The translations under genes were made by a program, and so were the position numbers. 64,000 nt of DNA from positions 75,001 to 139,000 of the forward strand of contig JACCIC010000180.1 of assembly GCA_018907035.1 (NCBI GenBank), read 5' to 3'. The notes below the pieces were generated by a model. It was given only the letters and a program-made list of their open reading frames with translations, was not told where the DNA came from and did no database searches. Below are positions 12,667-26,629 of the stretch, one piece after another; the first letter of the stretch is position 1; the number at the start of each line of letters is the position of its first letter. Source of the stretch: Sycobia sp. Sy_11. Its lineage: Eukaryota > Arthropoda > Insecta > Hymenoptera > Epichrysomallidae.

Positions 12667-14101
12667 TTCCAAGCATCGAGTTTAATAGTTGTACGTTCGG
12701 GCCCGCCAACGCGTGCTGCTCGTCGTCGACCGAGAGACTATTAATGCTGTGCTACCTATGGCCAACTCAAAGGATTTCGAACGCGGACGATACGAATTCC
12801 AATTTTTCGACGAACGCGATTTCAGGCGTGGTTTGAAAGATTCTTATGAAGATTTTTAAGGGAGACGTTTCGAGGATCGTTTTTTTTTTTTTTTTTTGGA
12901 TAAACGAAAATTCCAGCCAAGAGTTCCCAGTTTCAATTTTTCTACCCGTCCCATGCCGATTCCAATTCGAGTTTTTAAACGCAGAATAATCCAACTCGGA
13001 TCGCTGTCAATGCCAATTGCGAGCGAAATCGATTACAGCAAAAAATTTTCGCACGAAGACGATCGGAAGTCTCGACTTGTAACGAAAAACATTTCTATCT
13101 CGAATCGGATGTGAAAGCAAAAACGACTCGTGCAGATTGAAATTATCACTCTTAACGAATACGGGATATTTGCAAATCGAAAGCTTGATTGGAAACCGAT
13201 TACCTAATTGAAAAATCCGCGGATGGAATTATTATTATTTTTTTTTTTTTTTTTTCGTTGATAATTGAAATTGGGCATCGCGCAGCTCATATTTCAGCGC
13301 TCGATTCGTGCACGGCGCATTGCGCTTGGCCTAAGGTGTCGATGTTTACGCGGCAATTTTACGAGTTGCGGAAGCGGAAAAATCGCAACGCCGAGTTGGC
13401 AATTATAAGCGGACGGCAAAATAAGCCGTAATTCCTCGCCTGCATCCGTATAAGTAATATATCGGGGAAGTATTTTAAAAGGTGGTCGAGGGATAATCCC
13501 GATGCGTGCGCGTATCCGCGGAAGAACGGCGGTTTTTAGCAGTGCGTGGATGCAGGCAGCTGTAAATGCACAGTACATATATTCATATATATGCGCTGTG
13601 TGTGTGTGTGTGTGTGTGCATGAGCGTGCGTGAGTGTGAGTGTATGTGTATATGTGTATAAGTATTCCATGAATGTGAGCGTATACCATGGTATTATATA
13701 AATAAAAATTTCGAGATCGGCGCAACTTGCTGCACGCGACCGCGGCGCGCGTCGTGCCAGAACAAGAATACACACACATATATATGTATGTATGTATATG
13801 CGTGTGTGTGTACATATATATATATAGTAAACTAGAGAGGGGCAAGAGCCGGCGCTAATGGGCAAACTGTCCGCGTTAGCAAGTGTTCCGAGTCCCGCGA
13901 GATTATATGGGCCGCGGACCCGCCGCGCCGCGCCGATGGTACTCTCGCGCGAGCTGCTGCTGTAACATATATATAGAAACCTGCATGCGTGTGCATAAGA
14001 TAGACGCCGCGACGGACTCGCACTAATTGCGCGCGCACGCGGTCCCTCCACAGGGGATGCAGGTATATGCGCCAACGGTGCGTCCATATATATCGAAAGT
14101 C

Positions 14102-14127
14102 GTGTGTGTGTGTGTGTGTGTGTGTGT
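14102..14127. repeat. (GT)n microsatellite
   Basis: About 26 bp of GT dinucleotides. A similar tract lies at 13599-13619. Confidence 0.95.
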
Positions 14128-14280
14128 CGAGCAATTGCGCGCAAAGGGAGGGAGGGGGGCAAGATAGGAATGTGAAATTCAAACGCGGTGGTTCCTTCCT
14201 CCAGGCTATTTTATAGTTGCCGGTTTAGATATATGCATTTATCTATGTATATATATATATATATGTGTGTAAGTTAAAGT

Positions 14281-16754
14281 TTTATAACGAACTAAATACC
14301 GCATTTCTCGCATATCTTATTATATCTATTATGTATCCACTACCCACCTCGAGCGGGTGTCATTCCGAGCTGACGCGCACCGATCAAATGAGTCAGTGCG
14401 CACGCCGAGGGGTCACTGCGACACTCTGTTCTATATATATATAAAGAACGTAACATAGAGATTCGCATTAGAAAAGATGTAACATTTTCTGTTTGATTAA
14501 ACAAAAAACAATTGCTATTTTTTACGGGACTATGGTAATTTATAACGGTTTTAATTTTTCCGCTGATAAGTTTGATATCGATAAATTATCCCGGAATAAC
14601 GTCGAGAAGTAAGATTGGGGTAAATATTTGTGACCCACTAACGTACGTTCATATTAAAAAAAAAAGAAACGAATAATATTCAAAAATAAAAAACAAAATC
14701 AGTATATGTGATGAAATTAATATGATCTAGTTCTGTACTAATATAAGTTCTGGTTTATTTCATAAATAATGCATTGGCGACTACCTTATCAAGTCTGCAT
14801 CAAGAGGCTGTATTTCATATAGGATGAAATAAAAAATTTAAATAACTCTGTCAGATGCTTGAACTAATTTATATATATATGCACGCATAACTATATATAA
14901 TATAGCATATATTAATCCGCAATCAAATAACGGTTTTTAAAATGTTACATCAAAGTCTTCCTTTTCTCTTGGAAGAAAAAAAAGGCCGTATAAAATTTTT
15001 AAGGAAAGAAAATCTTGCGAGAATTGTCCGTCAGCCTTGGAATATACAATTAAAAAGGTCAGAAGTCCAACTGACACTCGGTTAAACATTCGTTAAATTT
15101 TTTTTTCCCCCTCTCTCTCTCTTCGTGCTTCTTTTAAACTCATTATTTATTTTCAATTCTTAGCCGGCTATTAACATAATCAATGCAAACAGATAAGGCT
15201 GAAATACGCTCGAATAGCGGAAACGAGCGCTGAATTCGACTGACGATATCGGCGACGATTTAGCCCGGTTGCATAAATTTATACCGCATGGAATAAATAT
15301 TTTTGTCACATCGAATATTTTACTTTTATAATTCTACCAGTCGAGTTGTAATATCGACGCTTGAGCCGCAGTATTCGAGATTTAAAATGTGCAATTTTGT
15401 CACAGAACTAATCACAAGTTTTTGATGAAAAATAGCCTGGATATACAGTTTTCACAACTTATAAGACTGGATCTACCCGTTCTACTATACGCAAACAACA
15501 TTTCGTACTGAATTTTGTAATGCAAATCGAAAAACTATAATATTGTACGTCCCCCCCCCCTATAAGCCACCTGCTTGGTTTATGAGTATGAAATACGTAG
15601 TAACCTAATGTTGCATGTACGTTGTACATATTTAGCAATCAGTGCCATAACATTTTATTTTTAATATCAGTTTATAACAAAATTAAATTTATTTCAAATT
15701 TTTTTTTAAAATTATTTAACTTTTTTCGCAAGATAAATTTTAAAGTTTAATTCATATGAAAATTGCAACATTGACATTGATCTATCGCTGTATATCCTAG
15801 TTTATATCACCTGTCATCTTATTGATGAGTCCACCAGATGGCTTGTAATACTATAGCAATGTGTAATACAATAGCTTTTTAAATTTCTGTTTTAGAATTT
15901 AAAAAATTTTATAAAACTTTCTTTAGAAGAACCTAGCAGAACGATTATATGTAATTTATAATTCATTAGTTAGGCTATTGTTAAAATAAAATTATGGATG
16001 AAAATATTAATTTTACGTACAATTTCAATTTTTCAGAAAATGCGGCCTTTTAAATTTCTTTCTCTCTATAAGCGAATGAGTTATAGCCATTTATTTAAAT
16101 TTTATATTCGCCTATGTAAAAGGTTCATGTTCCTTTATGAAAGACAATAAATATGTATTTTTATATCTCATTAGTCGAAAAGTCCACTGAGTGAATAAAT
16201 ATAGAATTATAAATAGAAGAATCTAGAACAATTAACTATTCCCGAGATATATCCATAAGCTCAGTATCAGATGTAGAACAAAAGACATCTACAAAATAAT
16301 GGAGGCAAAGGATATTAATCTAATTAAAATTTGATATGTCAGTTGAATTAAGTGTCTGGATTATGAATAATTGAGGATGATTACTGTGACATAATATTCT
16401 AAAGAAGCCATAAGATTCTAATAAATTGCCACAATATTCTAAAGGTGGCCACCTAGTGGTCAATAGTTTGACTCGCACGTGGTTACTAAAATTCTTAACA
16501 TATACAAAAAAAGTTCAAAATGCACTAATAATTTGAGAATTACTTGCAAACGCAAGCGTAGATTCATTTATTGATAAATTGCGTATCGAACTCCAGTAAA
16601 TCTATTCACAAAGAGTAAATTTAAAGATCCACTCATTCGATCTCGGAGTGCTGGAAAGAAAATCACACATACCATTATATAATTATCTAGCCAAACATCT
16701 AAAGACGCAATTTACAATGCTAATCGACTGATCCGCCAATCCCTCCTCCAACAG
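14281..16754. other. AT-rich non-coding tract upstream of the LRR exon
   Basis: No open frame of note on either strand, CpG-poorer than the DNA to its left, with scattered AT-rich and poly(T) stretches. It ends at a splice acceptor (CAG at 16752-16754), so at least its right part is intron of the LRR gene. Confidence 0.7.
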
Positions 16755-19700
16755 GAGCAGCGTGCGCCCTGCTGCTGTCGGCCCTGCTGCTGGCGCAGCT
16801 GGCCCGCCCGAGCCGCTCGAGCTCGCCCTGCCCCTGGTCCGCCCAGGCCCTCACCGAGCTCGAGAGCTCCTGCACCTGCGACTACAATCTCGCCCGCGAG
16901 CTCTCCGTCCAGTGCGACGCCGTCGACTTCGGCCAGCTCCTGTCCGGTCTGCGCCGCTTCGCCCAGGGCCAGGCGCGCGTCGACCTCCTCTACGTGAACA
17001 ACAGCACGATCGGCCTGCTGCGCAACGGCTCATTCGCCGGCTTTCGCATCGCCAATCTCCAGCTGAGCGGCTGCAGGCTGCGCGGCCTCGAGGCCCAGTC
17101 CCTCGCCGGGCAGGAGTCGAGCCTGCGCAGCCTGAACCTGCGCGACAACGAGCTCGTCGAGGTGCCGCGCGAGGCCCTCGCCGGCCTGCGCAACCTCACC
17201 GTCCTCGACCTGTCGCGCAATCGGATCGGCCGCGTGCCCGAGAGCGCGTTCGACGGCCACAGGCTGGTCACCCTGAAGCTCGCCGGCAACGGGGAGCTCG
17301 GCCTCGAGTCGGGCAGCTTTCGCGGCCTCGAGGCCACCCTCAAGAATCTCAATCTGATGGGGACGAAGCAGAGGCGGCTGCCCGAGGCCCTGAGGGGCCT
17401 CGAGACCCTCGCCTTCCTCGACATGTCGCAGAACAGCATCAGGGAGCTGGGCGGGCCCGGGGGATTCCAGGGCCTCGGCTCCCTCACCGGGCTGAACCTC
17501 GAGCGGAACCTGATACAAGCGATCGGCGCCGATGCCTTCGCGGGCGTGAGCTCGACGCTGAGCTCCCTCAGTCTGCTCAACAATCTGATACCGGAGTTCC
17601 CGACCAGCGCGATAGCCAGCCTGCACGAATTGAAGGTTTGTTCGCATCTCATTCGTATTTATATACTCCTTTTATAACGAGCATTTCGGTTTTCATATGC
17701 AGTAAGGTTTATTTTATCCATTGTGATAAGCGCTCGTGAAAGATGCAAGGCGAAATTAAATTCCAAACGGTTCGTAACGAGTCTATGTAATCTCGAGAAT
17801 GATTTAACTGGCACAATTGATAATGCAGCCTCAACTATTTTTACGCTTCTTCAACGTAATTTTAAAAATATCGGAAATTATTTTTTATTTCTGCATAAAC
17901 ATAATACATCTATAATAAAATTATAACAAAATTAAAAGAAAACTAAATCATACTCGAGATGTTGGACTAATTTATATGGATATGAAGGGAATGGCCAAAT
18001 AGTGATCTAAGTGCTGTCTTAACTAAGATAATTAAATCTAATTTTGGAATTTAATATTGATTTTCTATTTTAGCTCAGATGGATTATATACTAAATAAAA
18101 GCAGTAACAACGTAACTTCATTAACAAATATTTCTATATTGGCCTTACGGTTTTAACATAATATAATTATAATTATATAACGACAATAGGACTGTCCTTG
18201 TTTATAATCAGCCCCTCTACAATCTGAAATAAAAGAACGATCCCCGATGATGAGTCGAAGCGGTTCGAAACGTTGAACGAATCAGATCGAGGCGGTCGTT
18301 GCAGTCAAATTATCCTTTGCTCAAGAATAGCAATTTACTTTTTAATAGTAGTTGTTTTTATTTGAGATTCTACGGGACCGATTATGAACAAGGACAGTCC
18401 TATTGTCGTTACATAATTATAATTATATTATTTTATAAAGACATCAAGACGGAAAAAAATATTTGTTAATTGAGTTCACAACGGTCGACACAAGCACAAT
18501 TTTAATTCCGAACGTAACCTCAACTTTCTTTTTCTCATTATAAATGGAGAGTTTTAGTGCTGTTAAGATATATTACTAGCTGTATAAATATACGTCGCAC
18601 TTACTCAACGGCAATAACGCTTCGGCAAACGTTTTCTTCCACACTTCTAAAGTAGAGAAATAAATATTTTTTAAAAGCCAATTCACTCTATAAGAATTAA
18701 GGCAATTAATTGGCATTCTATCAAATCCTCGTTGACATCAATACGTTGATTTTACCAAATACGTAAGATCAGTTGACGAAAAAAAAAAAAAGACGAGACT
18801 TTGTAGTTTCTTTCTTGACGATTATATCAGTCAAGGACGCGGAGGTCTCCACTTTTAGTAATAGTTCTTCAATCTAGGCGTTCTGGCAGATGAACACAAA
18901 TTTGCAACAATAACAAAAAAAAAAACATTGCCTTTCAAGATATCTTTTCTCTCGCAATAACCTAGGAGTTATATACGTTAGAAAATTCAATTCTTCAATC
19001 GATTCTTTTATATTCACGGATTTCTATATATTTTACAATTGAAGAACATTTTTTCATCCTCTGACGCTATTTAATAAATGTAATGTCGACATTTGTCATC
19101 GACAAAATAATTGAAAATTTGACGACATCTATGATTTAAATCAAGACATGGACATCAGCTCGGTAATTTAGTATATTTAACAAAACCAACAAAATGGCAT
19201 ACGTATATGTAATACAAAATACAATAAGTAAGTCCCATACATCTTCTATGTATTGGACAAATATCGAGAATAAAGATTATAAATTGAATTGTTACGAGTA
19301 AAAATTCTAGGAGCAGCAATTTTTCACGTTCTAAAGTGGCACGATCCGAGATCGGTTGGACGCCCTTGATTTATTATTATTCAACGTGTAAAAAAAACAC
19401 CGCGAACATAGACGAACAGCGGCGTTTAGCGTTTCATATCGACTTTTAATGATTTTTCAGCGCACGCGTCATAAATTTATCCTACATCTGAACTAAATAC
19501 TATTAAACGCACGCTATATGTAGATTGGGCCGGGTGGGAAGGGGGCAGGAACGGAGTTGCTCGAATTAATTTTAATTGCGGCGTATTAAGGATTTAACGA
19601 GAACGCGCGTTCTTTCCTTTTTAACGCTCTGATAAAGAGTCCGACTTACAGCGTTATATCCTCGGAGCCATTCAATTAATTGCACGTTTATTAACACCAT

Positions 19701-20421
19701 CCTAAACATTTCGACGGCCGAGTGCAAGGCTCGATCAAATTCGGATTTTGAACGGAGGCGATTCCGAATGAACATTTTAAATAGTATGCAGCGCGAATTC
19801 ATCTCTTGTCGGGAAGCATTTTCTTTTAACAATTTGAGTTGGAATCTCGCTGGTAGACTAGATCTTAACATTTTTAATACCTCGGACTACCGAACATTGG
19901 CCAGCTTTAACGACTGAAACAATACTCGATCAAAAATGCTGAAAGAATATTCGGTATATTTTCGCTAAAATGGAATAAAGCAACGATAGCATTGAACTAA
20001 TTCCATAATAATCGAAAGGCAATGAGAATTGGTGAACGTCCAAAATTATTGATCAAACATTGGAGGAAAACTGATGAAGAAAAAAACTGGTCAAACATGT
20101 TTCTATTCATTATTAATTTCTATACGGTATTTCATAATTGATCTTTCGATCGAGCATTTTTAATTATCCTAAACAGATACGTGACACCGGTTTGATTAAG
20201 ATTTAGAAACTTGGCGAATTCTTAATCCATAAAATCTTTCGACTTCTATCGGGTTTTTTTACCGCACGGTTAAAAATTCGAAAGCTGGGACAATATCAAT
20301 TCCAAATGCAGAATCTTTTTTGTTAAAAACTTAAAGTTGTAATCTCAGTTTTAAAGAAACTAAACAAACAAATAATCCCTATCAAATTACCAATGATGCG
20401 ACGTATACTTCTCCAATATCC

Positions 20422-20479
<58 letters not shown>

Positions 20480-22872
20480 GCAAAAACATTAGGTACTGGA
20501 CATCGGCTTCAATCTGATGACCGAGTTACCGGTACGCGCCTTCGAGGGAAATCCGTCCATCACCCTCCTGGCGATAGACGGCAATCCCATATCATCGGTG
20601 CCCGAGGAGGCCTTCCTCGGTCTTAACGGCACGCTGCGCGGCCTCAGCCTCGGCGGCCGCTTCCTCGTCTGCGACTGCAAGCTGCGCTGGATCGTCGAGT
20701 GGATACGCACGAGGGACCTGCAGGTGACGAGCCGCGAGAGCAAGCCGCAGTTCTGCGGCAGTCCGCAGAGGCTGCAGGACCGCAACTTCTACACGATCAA
20801 GCCCGAGGGTGAGTGACTGTGTGTGCTATATATATATATATATATATACATACATACGTGATGCGGTGACAGTCGAATTTCACGCTTATCCCCCGTACGA
20901 GATCGTTCGTGGATGTAACGCGGGTAGACTTGAATTTTTAAATATTTTTTCCCCTTTTATTACCAAAATTAACCAAAGTATCCATTGTAACTGGCGTATT
21001 CATCTGTACCATTTTAAGGTATGAACGGAAAATTCGTTTGGGATGCTGAATTGCATTTCGTAATAAATGTTACTCAATGGCAGGATTGGGTATGGCAAGT
21101 TTTCGATTTTTATGCAATATTCATATATATATATATCTCAAGCATATTTCATGCTGGATATATCCTCATTTGCAAAGCTTATTTTAACAATGACGTCGCG
21201 CTATAATAGTTAAAAATAGCTTGGAGCATTATACATATGTATATATAAAATCTATTAATAATGCATTATCTATAGATTTCACGCAATATGACAAAATGAT
21301 AATTCTGAATCATCGATATATTAAAATTTTTTCACGTAAAATCTGCAACGCAGCCCACGACGACCATGAGAGGAATTTCCTAATAGCAGCGGCCTATTAT
21401 ATTGTAAAAAAAAATCTTATTACTACACTTTCGTTTTATAGGAACAAGCGAAAGTCCATATAACTTTTCATAAATTAAAATTTACAACTTCCGATTTACA
21501 TATGCCATAGGCCAATAACATCTTTATAATTTCAAATCTTTTATGAACATTTCTCAGAAAACTATATATATATATCTATAAGTCAGCCCGTATTGTTTTC
21601 GCTTGCAGTTTGGAAATTCACTTTATATGGTAAATATATATGTATATTCAGTCGAACGAACCATTTTCATTTAGAAAGCAGAATCGATGAATTTTTACAA
21701 AGTGCACTTCCCTTACGCTTATCACGGAAAATAATAAACAATTTAAACGCCCGATCCAATATTATTCTGCATCGTAATTACAGAAACGCGAGCATTTTGT
21801 TATAGTAAAATACAATAAAGAGGGAGGGGGCAGAAAAATACCACAACGTCCATATAATTACATATACCCGCATTAATACACGTGCGTGTCAAAAAAAAAA
21901 AAAAAAAAAAAAAAAAAACAACTCAACGCCGCCTTTGCAGAGATGAGCTGCGAGAGACAGCCGGAAATCGTGGGCATCGGCACGGTCGAGAGCGTCGAGC
22001 CGACCGGCGCCATTCTCGAGGCCCTGGAGAACTCGCAGCAGCAGCAGCAGCAGCCGCAGCCTCACCCTCAGCCCCAGCCTCGGCCGAGCCCCGGCCCCGT
22101 CGTCCGCCACCCGAGCACCAGTCCGAATCGGCCGCCCGGCCCCGGCTACCTCGAGACGAGCACGAGCTCGAGCAGCTCCGTCGTCGCCACCCACACGCCG
22201 ACGACCCTCAGCCTGCCCAGCAGCAGCGGCAGCGGCGGCGGCGGCGGCGGCAGCAGCACGAGGAGGCCACCGGCCAACGTGTTCGCGACGCGCTCGAGCA
22301 TGGCGCCGAGGCCGCCCCTCGTCCACGGCTCGCCCCTCTACAAGAGCAAGCCCCAGGACCGGGGCGAGATCGCCGTCAAGGACGTGCTCAGGCAGGACAG
22401 CTCGGTGATCATACGCTGGGACAGCGATTCCCTCGCCCTCGGCTTCAGGGTCATTTATCGGCTGTTCGGCGAGTCGGCGTTCAAGTCGGGACCGCCGCTG
22501 GAGAACAGCGAGCGCGAGTTCAAGATCAAGAACGTGCCCTCGCAGGTGCGTATGCGTTATAAGTCGCGCTCGATTACAATGCAGATATATATATATAGAC
22601 GGTCAAGTTTTCTTCTTCTCATAAAATAATCTTCGACTTTCTACGAACGTTATTCGTTTTAAACTCCCCGGTTGCTCCCTGTTTTTCATAACAATCCCGA
22701 AATTCTGCTCTAATTAATCATTTTAACGACCAGTCATTTATTTGGCATCACTCGAAATCCTATATAGATCGGTATCTTAACTAGCCAGATGAAGATACAA
22801 TCGTATAAAGAAAAACTTCAATAATTGCCCAATTTTTCAAAGCCGCAACGTAGTTAAAGCAGTCATTAGATG

Positions 22873-22923
<51 letters not shown>

Positions 22924-25900
22924 CACACACAAACACACACAATATATATTTATCTACAACTATTTATATTAATAACTTTAGAACATCCGTAATAAAAAAC
23001 GATTGGGGCACGATGTGAAATTTTCTCGAAAGTTATTCACAATGGGATTTTATGTAAATTGTTTGGAGAACGATAAGCCGATCGATTGACTTTAATGGCT
23101 TTCTTAAAACTCTATCAAAGTACTTTATTGATCTTGATAACTTTTAGGATCGGTTTCCACATTCTTCTTTTTCTTTTCTTTTTTTTTTTTATACGCAAAT
23201 GTCCATTTATTCAAAAAAGCTGCATGGGAAGCAGCTACGTATGAAGATTTATACGGTTTGAATTTAAATGATCGCCGGCATCCGCTAACAGCTTTTCTTT
23301 ACGACTTTTTTTGTTCTTTAAAATACGCGCGCGCAGACGCGGACTTTCTTTATGTAAGAGCGACGGAAGGCGCGGTATGTTTATTTTATTTATTATTATT
23401 ATTATTATTATTATGTGGTTTTTTTTTTCAAAAAGCTCGGAGAAACCGAGTTTATATATCACGTAGTCGCGCGCCTTTGTAATCAATTCACCGAACGGAG
23501 GGGCTTACGCGCTCGAACAATGGGAGTCAAAGCGATTTCAATTTTGAAATTGAATTCCAATTGTTTAGAAATTGATTTGAAAACGCCTCAAAAGTATTTT
23601 GATTCTTTCTGCGCGGCATCGAGCGCATAACTTCAAATAGATTAAAACGACTGTTGTTGTTGTTGTTGTTTTTGTTTTTTTTTGTTTTTTTTTTTGTTTC
23701 TTTTCGCGAATACAATCGCGTTCATTTCCAACGTTTTGCAAACGATTCTTTAACGAGGGTAGCGTAATGCTTTCGCCGAGTAAATGGCCCTTCGAGCTGA
23801 ACTGTAATCTATAACGAGAAGCAAAGATGCCGGATCAACTGCAGTTTTTTTACATATTCAGTTCGACGGTTCAACCTTGCACTTTTATCATTTCACACTC
23901 CTCTCCGCCGTGCCGCGGAGCTCCTTCGTGGACGCTACAGTGGCTCTCGTACATTGTCCCGCGAATTCGACCGTCACAGTACGTGGCGTTCGAAACGCGA
24001 GGCTTTCGCGCCTCGCTCGAAGAATCGTATAGGAATTAAAAAGGATTTCGCAAATGTCAAACTGTACTCGTTCTGCACGATTCCAAATCGCTTTTACGAT
24101 ACACCGACTTGAAATGCCCGTGTTATTTATTTTCTCTCTTCCAATGGGCATGGGCAACGCCTATACGAATAGAGCCTCGTCATTACTTTTCTCAGGGCCG
24201 CGTATTTTCTCTCCTCTCCCCCGGCTGCCGGCCATCTTTCTCCAAGGACCGGCTGCGGGCAACGAAAGAACCAATAATAACAATAATACTAATAATAATA
24301 TTAATAACGACGATAAATAAACAACGAGGTCCCCCGCCACCTTCCAGGAGTGCATAATCGTGTGCGTGGTGGGCGCGGACGAGGCGCCGAACCCGAGCCC
24401 GGCCGCCGTCCCCTACGCCCAGTGCCGGGAGGTCCGCACCGAGGGCTCGCCCACCTCGAACATGGACCGCATCACGATCGCGGCGAGCGCCGCCATCTGC
24501 GCGACCATCGTCGTCGCCGTGATCGTATTCCTGCTGGCCAACCGGCGCCGCAGGCGCGCCAGCTCCCGCAAGCTACGCACCCTCCATCACCAGGAGCCGG
24601 GCAAGCTGCCGATCGCCGGCCTCCCCGTTAACTGCTGCTCGAGCCTGGTGGCGCCGACCCCGAGCCCCGGGGCGCTTGGCGGGCCGCTGCCCGGCACCCA
24701 GGCCTCCCTCAGCGCTTACAGCATGCAGAAGGAGTGGGACCAGCTGTCGGCGTACAGCACGCGCAGCATACCGAGGCCGCGGATATTCCCGGCGGAGCGG
24801 CAGGGCTCGGTGACGCGGGCCTCGTGCCTGGATGAGGGCGGCCCGCAGGGCCCGGGCGGGCCGGGACACGGCCGCGGCCACTACTTCCCGGGGGCCTCGC
24901 TCGGCTCGAGCCTCGTCGGACTGGGCGGCAGAGCCGGTACGTATATAGATAAATATATATCTCGCGCGCGCCTTTGTGTCTTTCTCGTAGAGAAATATAC
25001 ATATATATATATATATATGTAACGATGACGCGGCAGAGACATTCAGGCGGTCGCGCCGCGAGGTAGTTGAGTGATAATATTTTTGGAAAATGTCGCGGAT
25101 AAAAGTATACCGCTTGATGGATAACATTGTTGTATATTCTGGGTTTGTATTGTGTTGTTTATTCGACTTTCGACGAATGCGCAATGAAAATAACATATAA
25201 ACGCTCTCGCTCTGCGGTTAAAAGCAAAATATCGAAGAAGGTAAGCGTGACTATCGGAAATTTCGTCAATTTTTATACGGGTGCTCTGCTTTAAAGCCTT
25301 TATTACGTAAGAATGTATAATGTGATTCTTTGATCGCGATTTCATTTATGTAAATTTTTCTCTCTCTCGAAATAATTGAGACTGAATCTAAACACAAATT
25401 CTAATTCCTGAAGGGGGGGAGGGCGGACGAGAAAATTAGTTTCATTATTTTTGTTTTTCTATTTCTAAATTAGTTATCTAGAACGATGTCCTGATTCTTG
25501 CTGCGCATTCCTTCTTCGATTATCAAACTATAAAACGTACCATTTTCCTTACTTCGCAGTTTGTAGGTCTGGTTATTTAACTTATTATAGTTCAACGTAT
25601 TAATAGAAAATTTACTAGAAATAACATTCTCGATATAATATGTAGTATTTTAAAACGAAGCAAAGTATTCTAAAGAAATTAAAACGTTTTATACCGTGGC
25701 TATATAACATACGATAGAATTCATGAATATTAAACGTCATTCTCTGTTCAATTAGATCAACAAATTTTATTTTATATTAATATTACCATTATTTATTCCG
25801 TTAAATATAAAAGATTTTTTATAGACAATACGTTTTTTATAAAAACAACAAAAAGCTTCTTTAAAACATTATTTTTCATGTATACTTTTAATGCGAAATA

Positions 25901-26596
25901 AATTAAAATCCTATACCAAGTTATATCTGCCACTGGCTCAGCTATCTTAAATATGCATATTTAATATTAATTAATTCGGCTGTTGCAAATTTTCGTGGTC
26001 ATCGTTAATTTAATCATCTCCATTTTTCAGTTTTGAAAACAATGAGCCGTTTTATTCGCCGCGAGTAAAATCCGTCCCCTAAACAATATCAATGAATAAC
26101 TTAACATTCGAACCGAACAACATATTAATAACGGCCCGTATATCTTACTCCATTTATTGTTAAAGAAACTCTTTTATAAGATGCCTATAAAAAAGAAAGT
26201 GAAAGTATATATCTACAGTAGAATTAAGTAAGAGTTATAAAAAAAAATCGAATGTTTTAGCATTTATTAATATTAAAACAAAGCAACGAAGTATATATAT
26301 ATATATATACATCAAGCACGTCAAACTTTAAAGCTAAACATTTATCAAACCAAACCGAGTACGCGTTCATGTATGTATATGTATATAAATACATATATCA
26401 TGGGTAACATGGCAATGACCGAGAATTGTGCAAACTGCTTACGGCCGTTATAACCAGAGTATTCAATTACACAGAACGACCTGCGATACTATACGAGACC
26501 GCGTGTATATACTTATATGCACATTCCTTCAATTTCTCACCTGTCTTTCGAATAAATTAACTATGATAATTTTTTTTTTAACCATCTTTCGTTAAT

Positions 26597-26629
<33 letters not shown>

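Larger units (their letters stand above)
1..14280. other. CpG-rich, microsatellite-packed non-coding region
   Basis: No exon can be supported here. Open frames on both strands are mostly translations of dinucleotide tracts (runs of Ile-Tyr, Thr-His, Leu-Ser, Arg-Glu) and show no recognisable domain. The DNA is rich in CpG and carries more than 15 long (TA)n, (CA)n or (CT)n tracts, poly(A) and poly(T) runs and several G-run clusters. It lies upstream of the LRR gene on the same strand, so it could hold that gene's unidentified 5' exon and enhancers. It could equally be intron of the minus-strand Rab3GAP1 gene. Both are inferences. Confidence 0.6.

Noticed and set aside
1..14280. Open frames of 60-208 codons on both strands (for example 13536-14162 minus, 9072-9638 plus)
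   Set aside because: They are driven by translated microsatellites (Ile-Tyr, Thr-His, Leu-Ser runs) and show no domain, splice logic or start context.
16990..17652. 220- and 205-codon minus-strand frames over the LRR exon
   Set aside because: Antisense shadows caused by high GC3.
16762..17739. 325-codon plus-strand frame overlapping the first LRR exon
   Set aside because: Frame-shifted shadow of the GC-rich LRR exon (Arg/Pro/Ala-rich). The LRR frame is the one with repeats and splice-compatible ends.
19572..19871. 99-codon minus-strand frame in LRR intron 1
   Set aside because: No recognisable domain and no flanking exons. Considered as a missing Rab3GAP1 exon, but the sequence does not resemble that family.
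24573..25196. 207-codon minus-strand frame over LRR exon 4
   Set aside because: Antisense shadow running into intron repeats.
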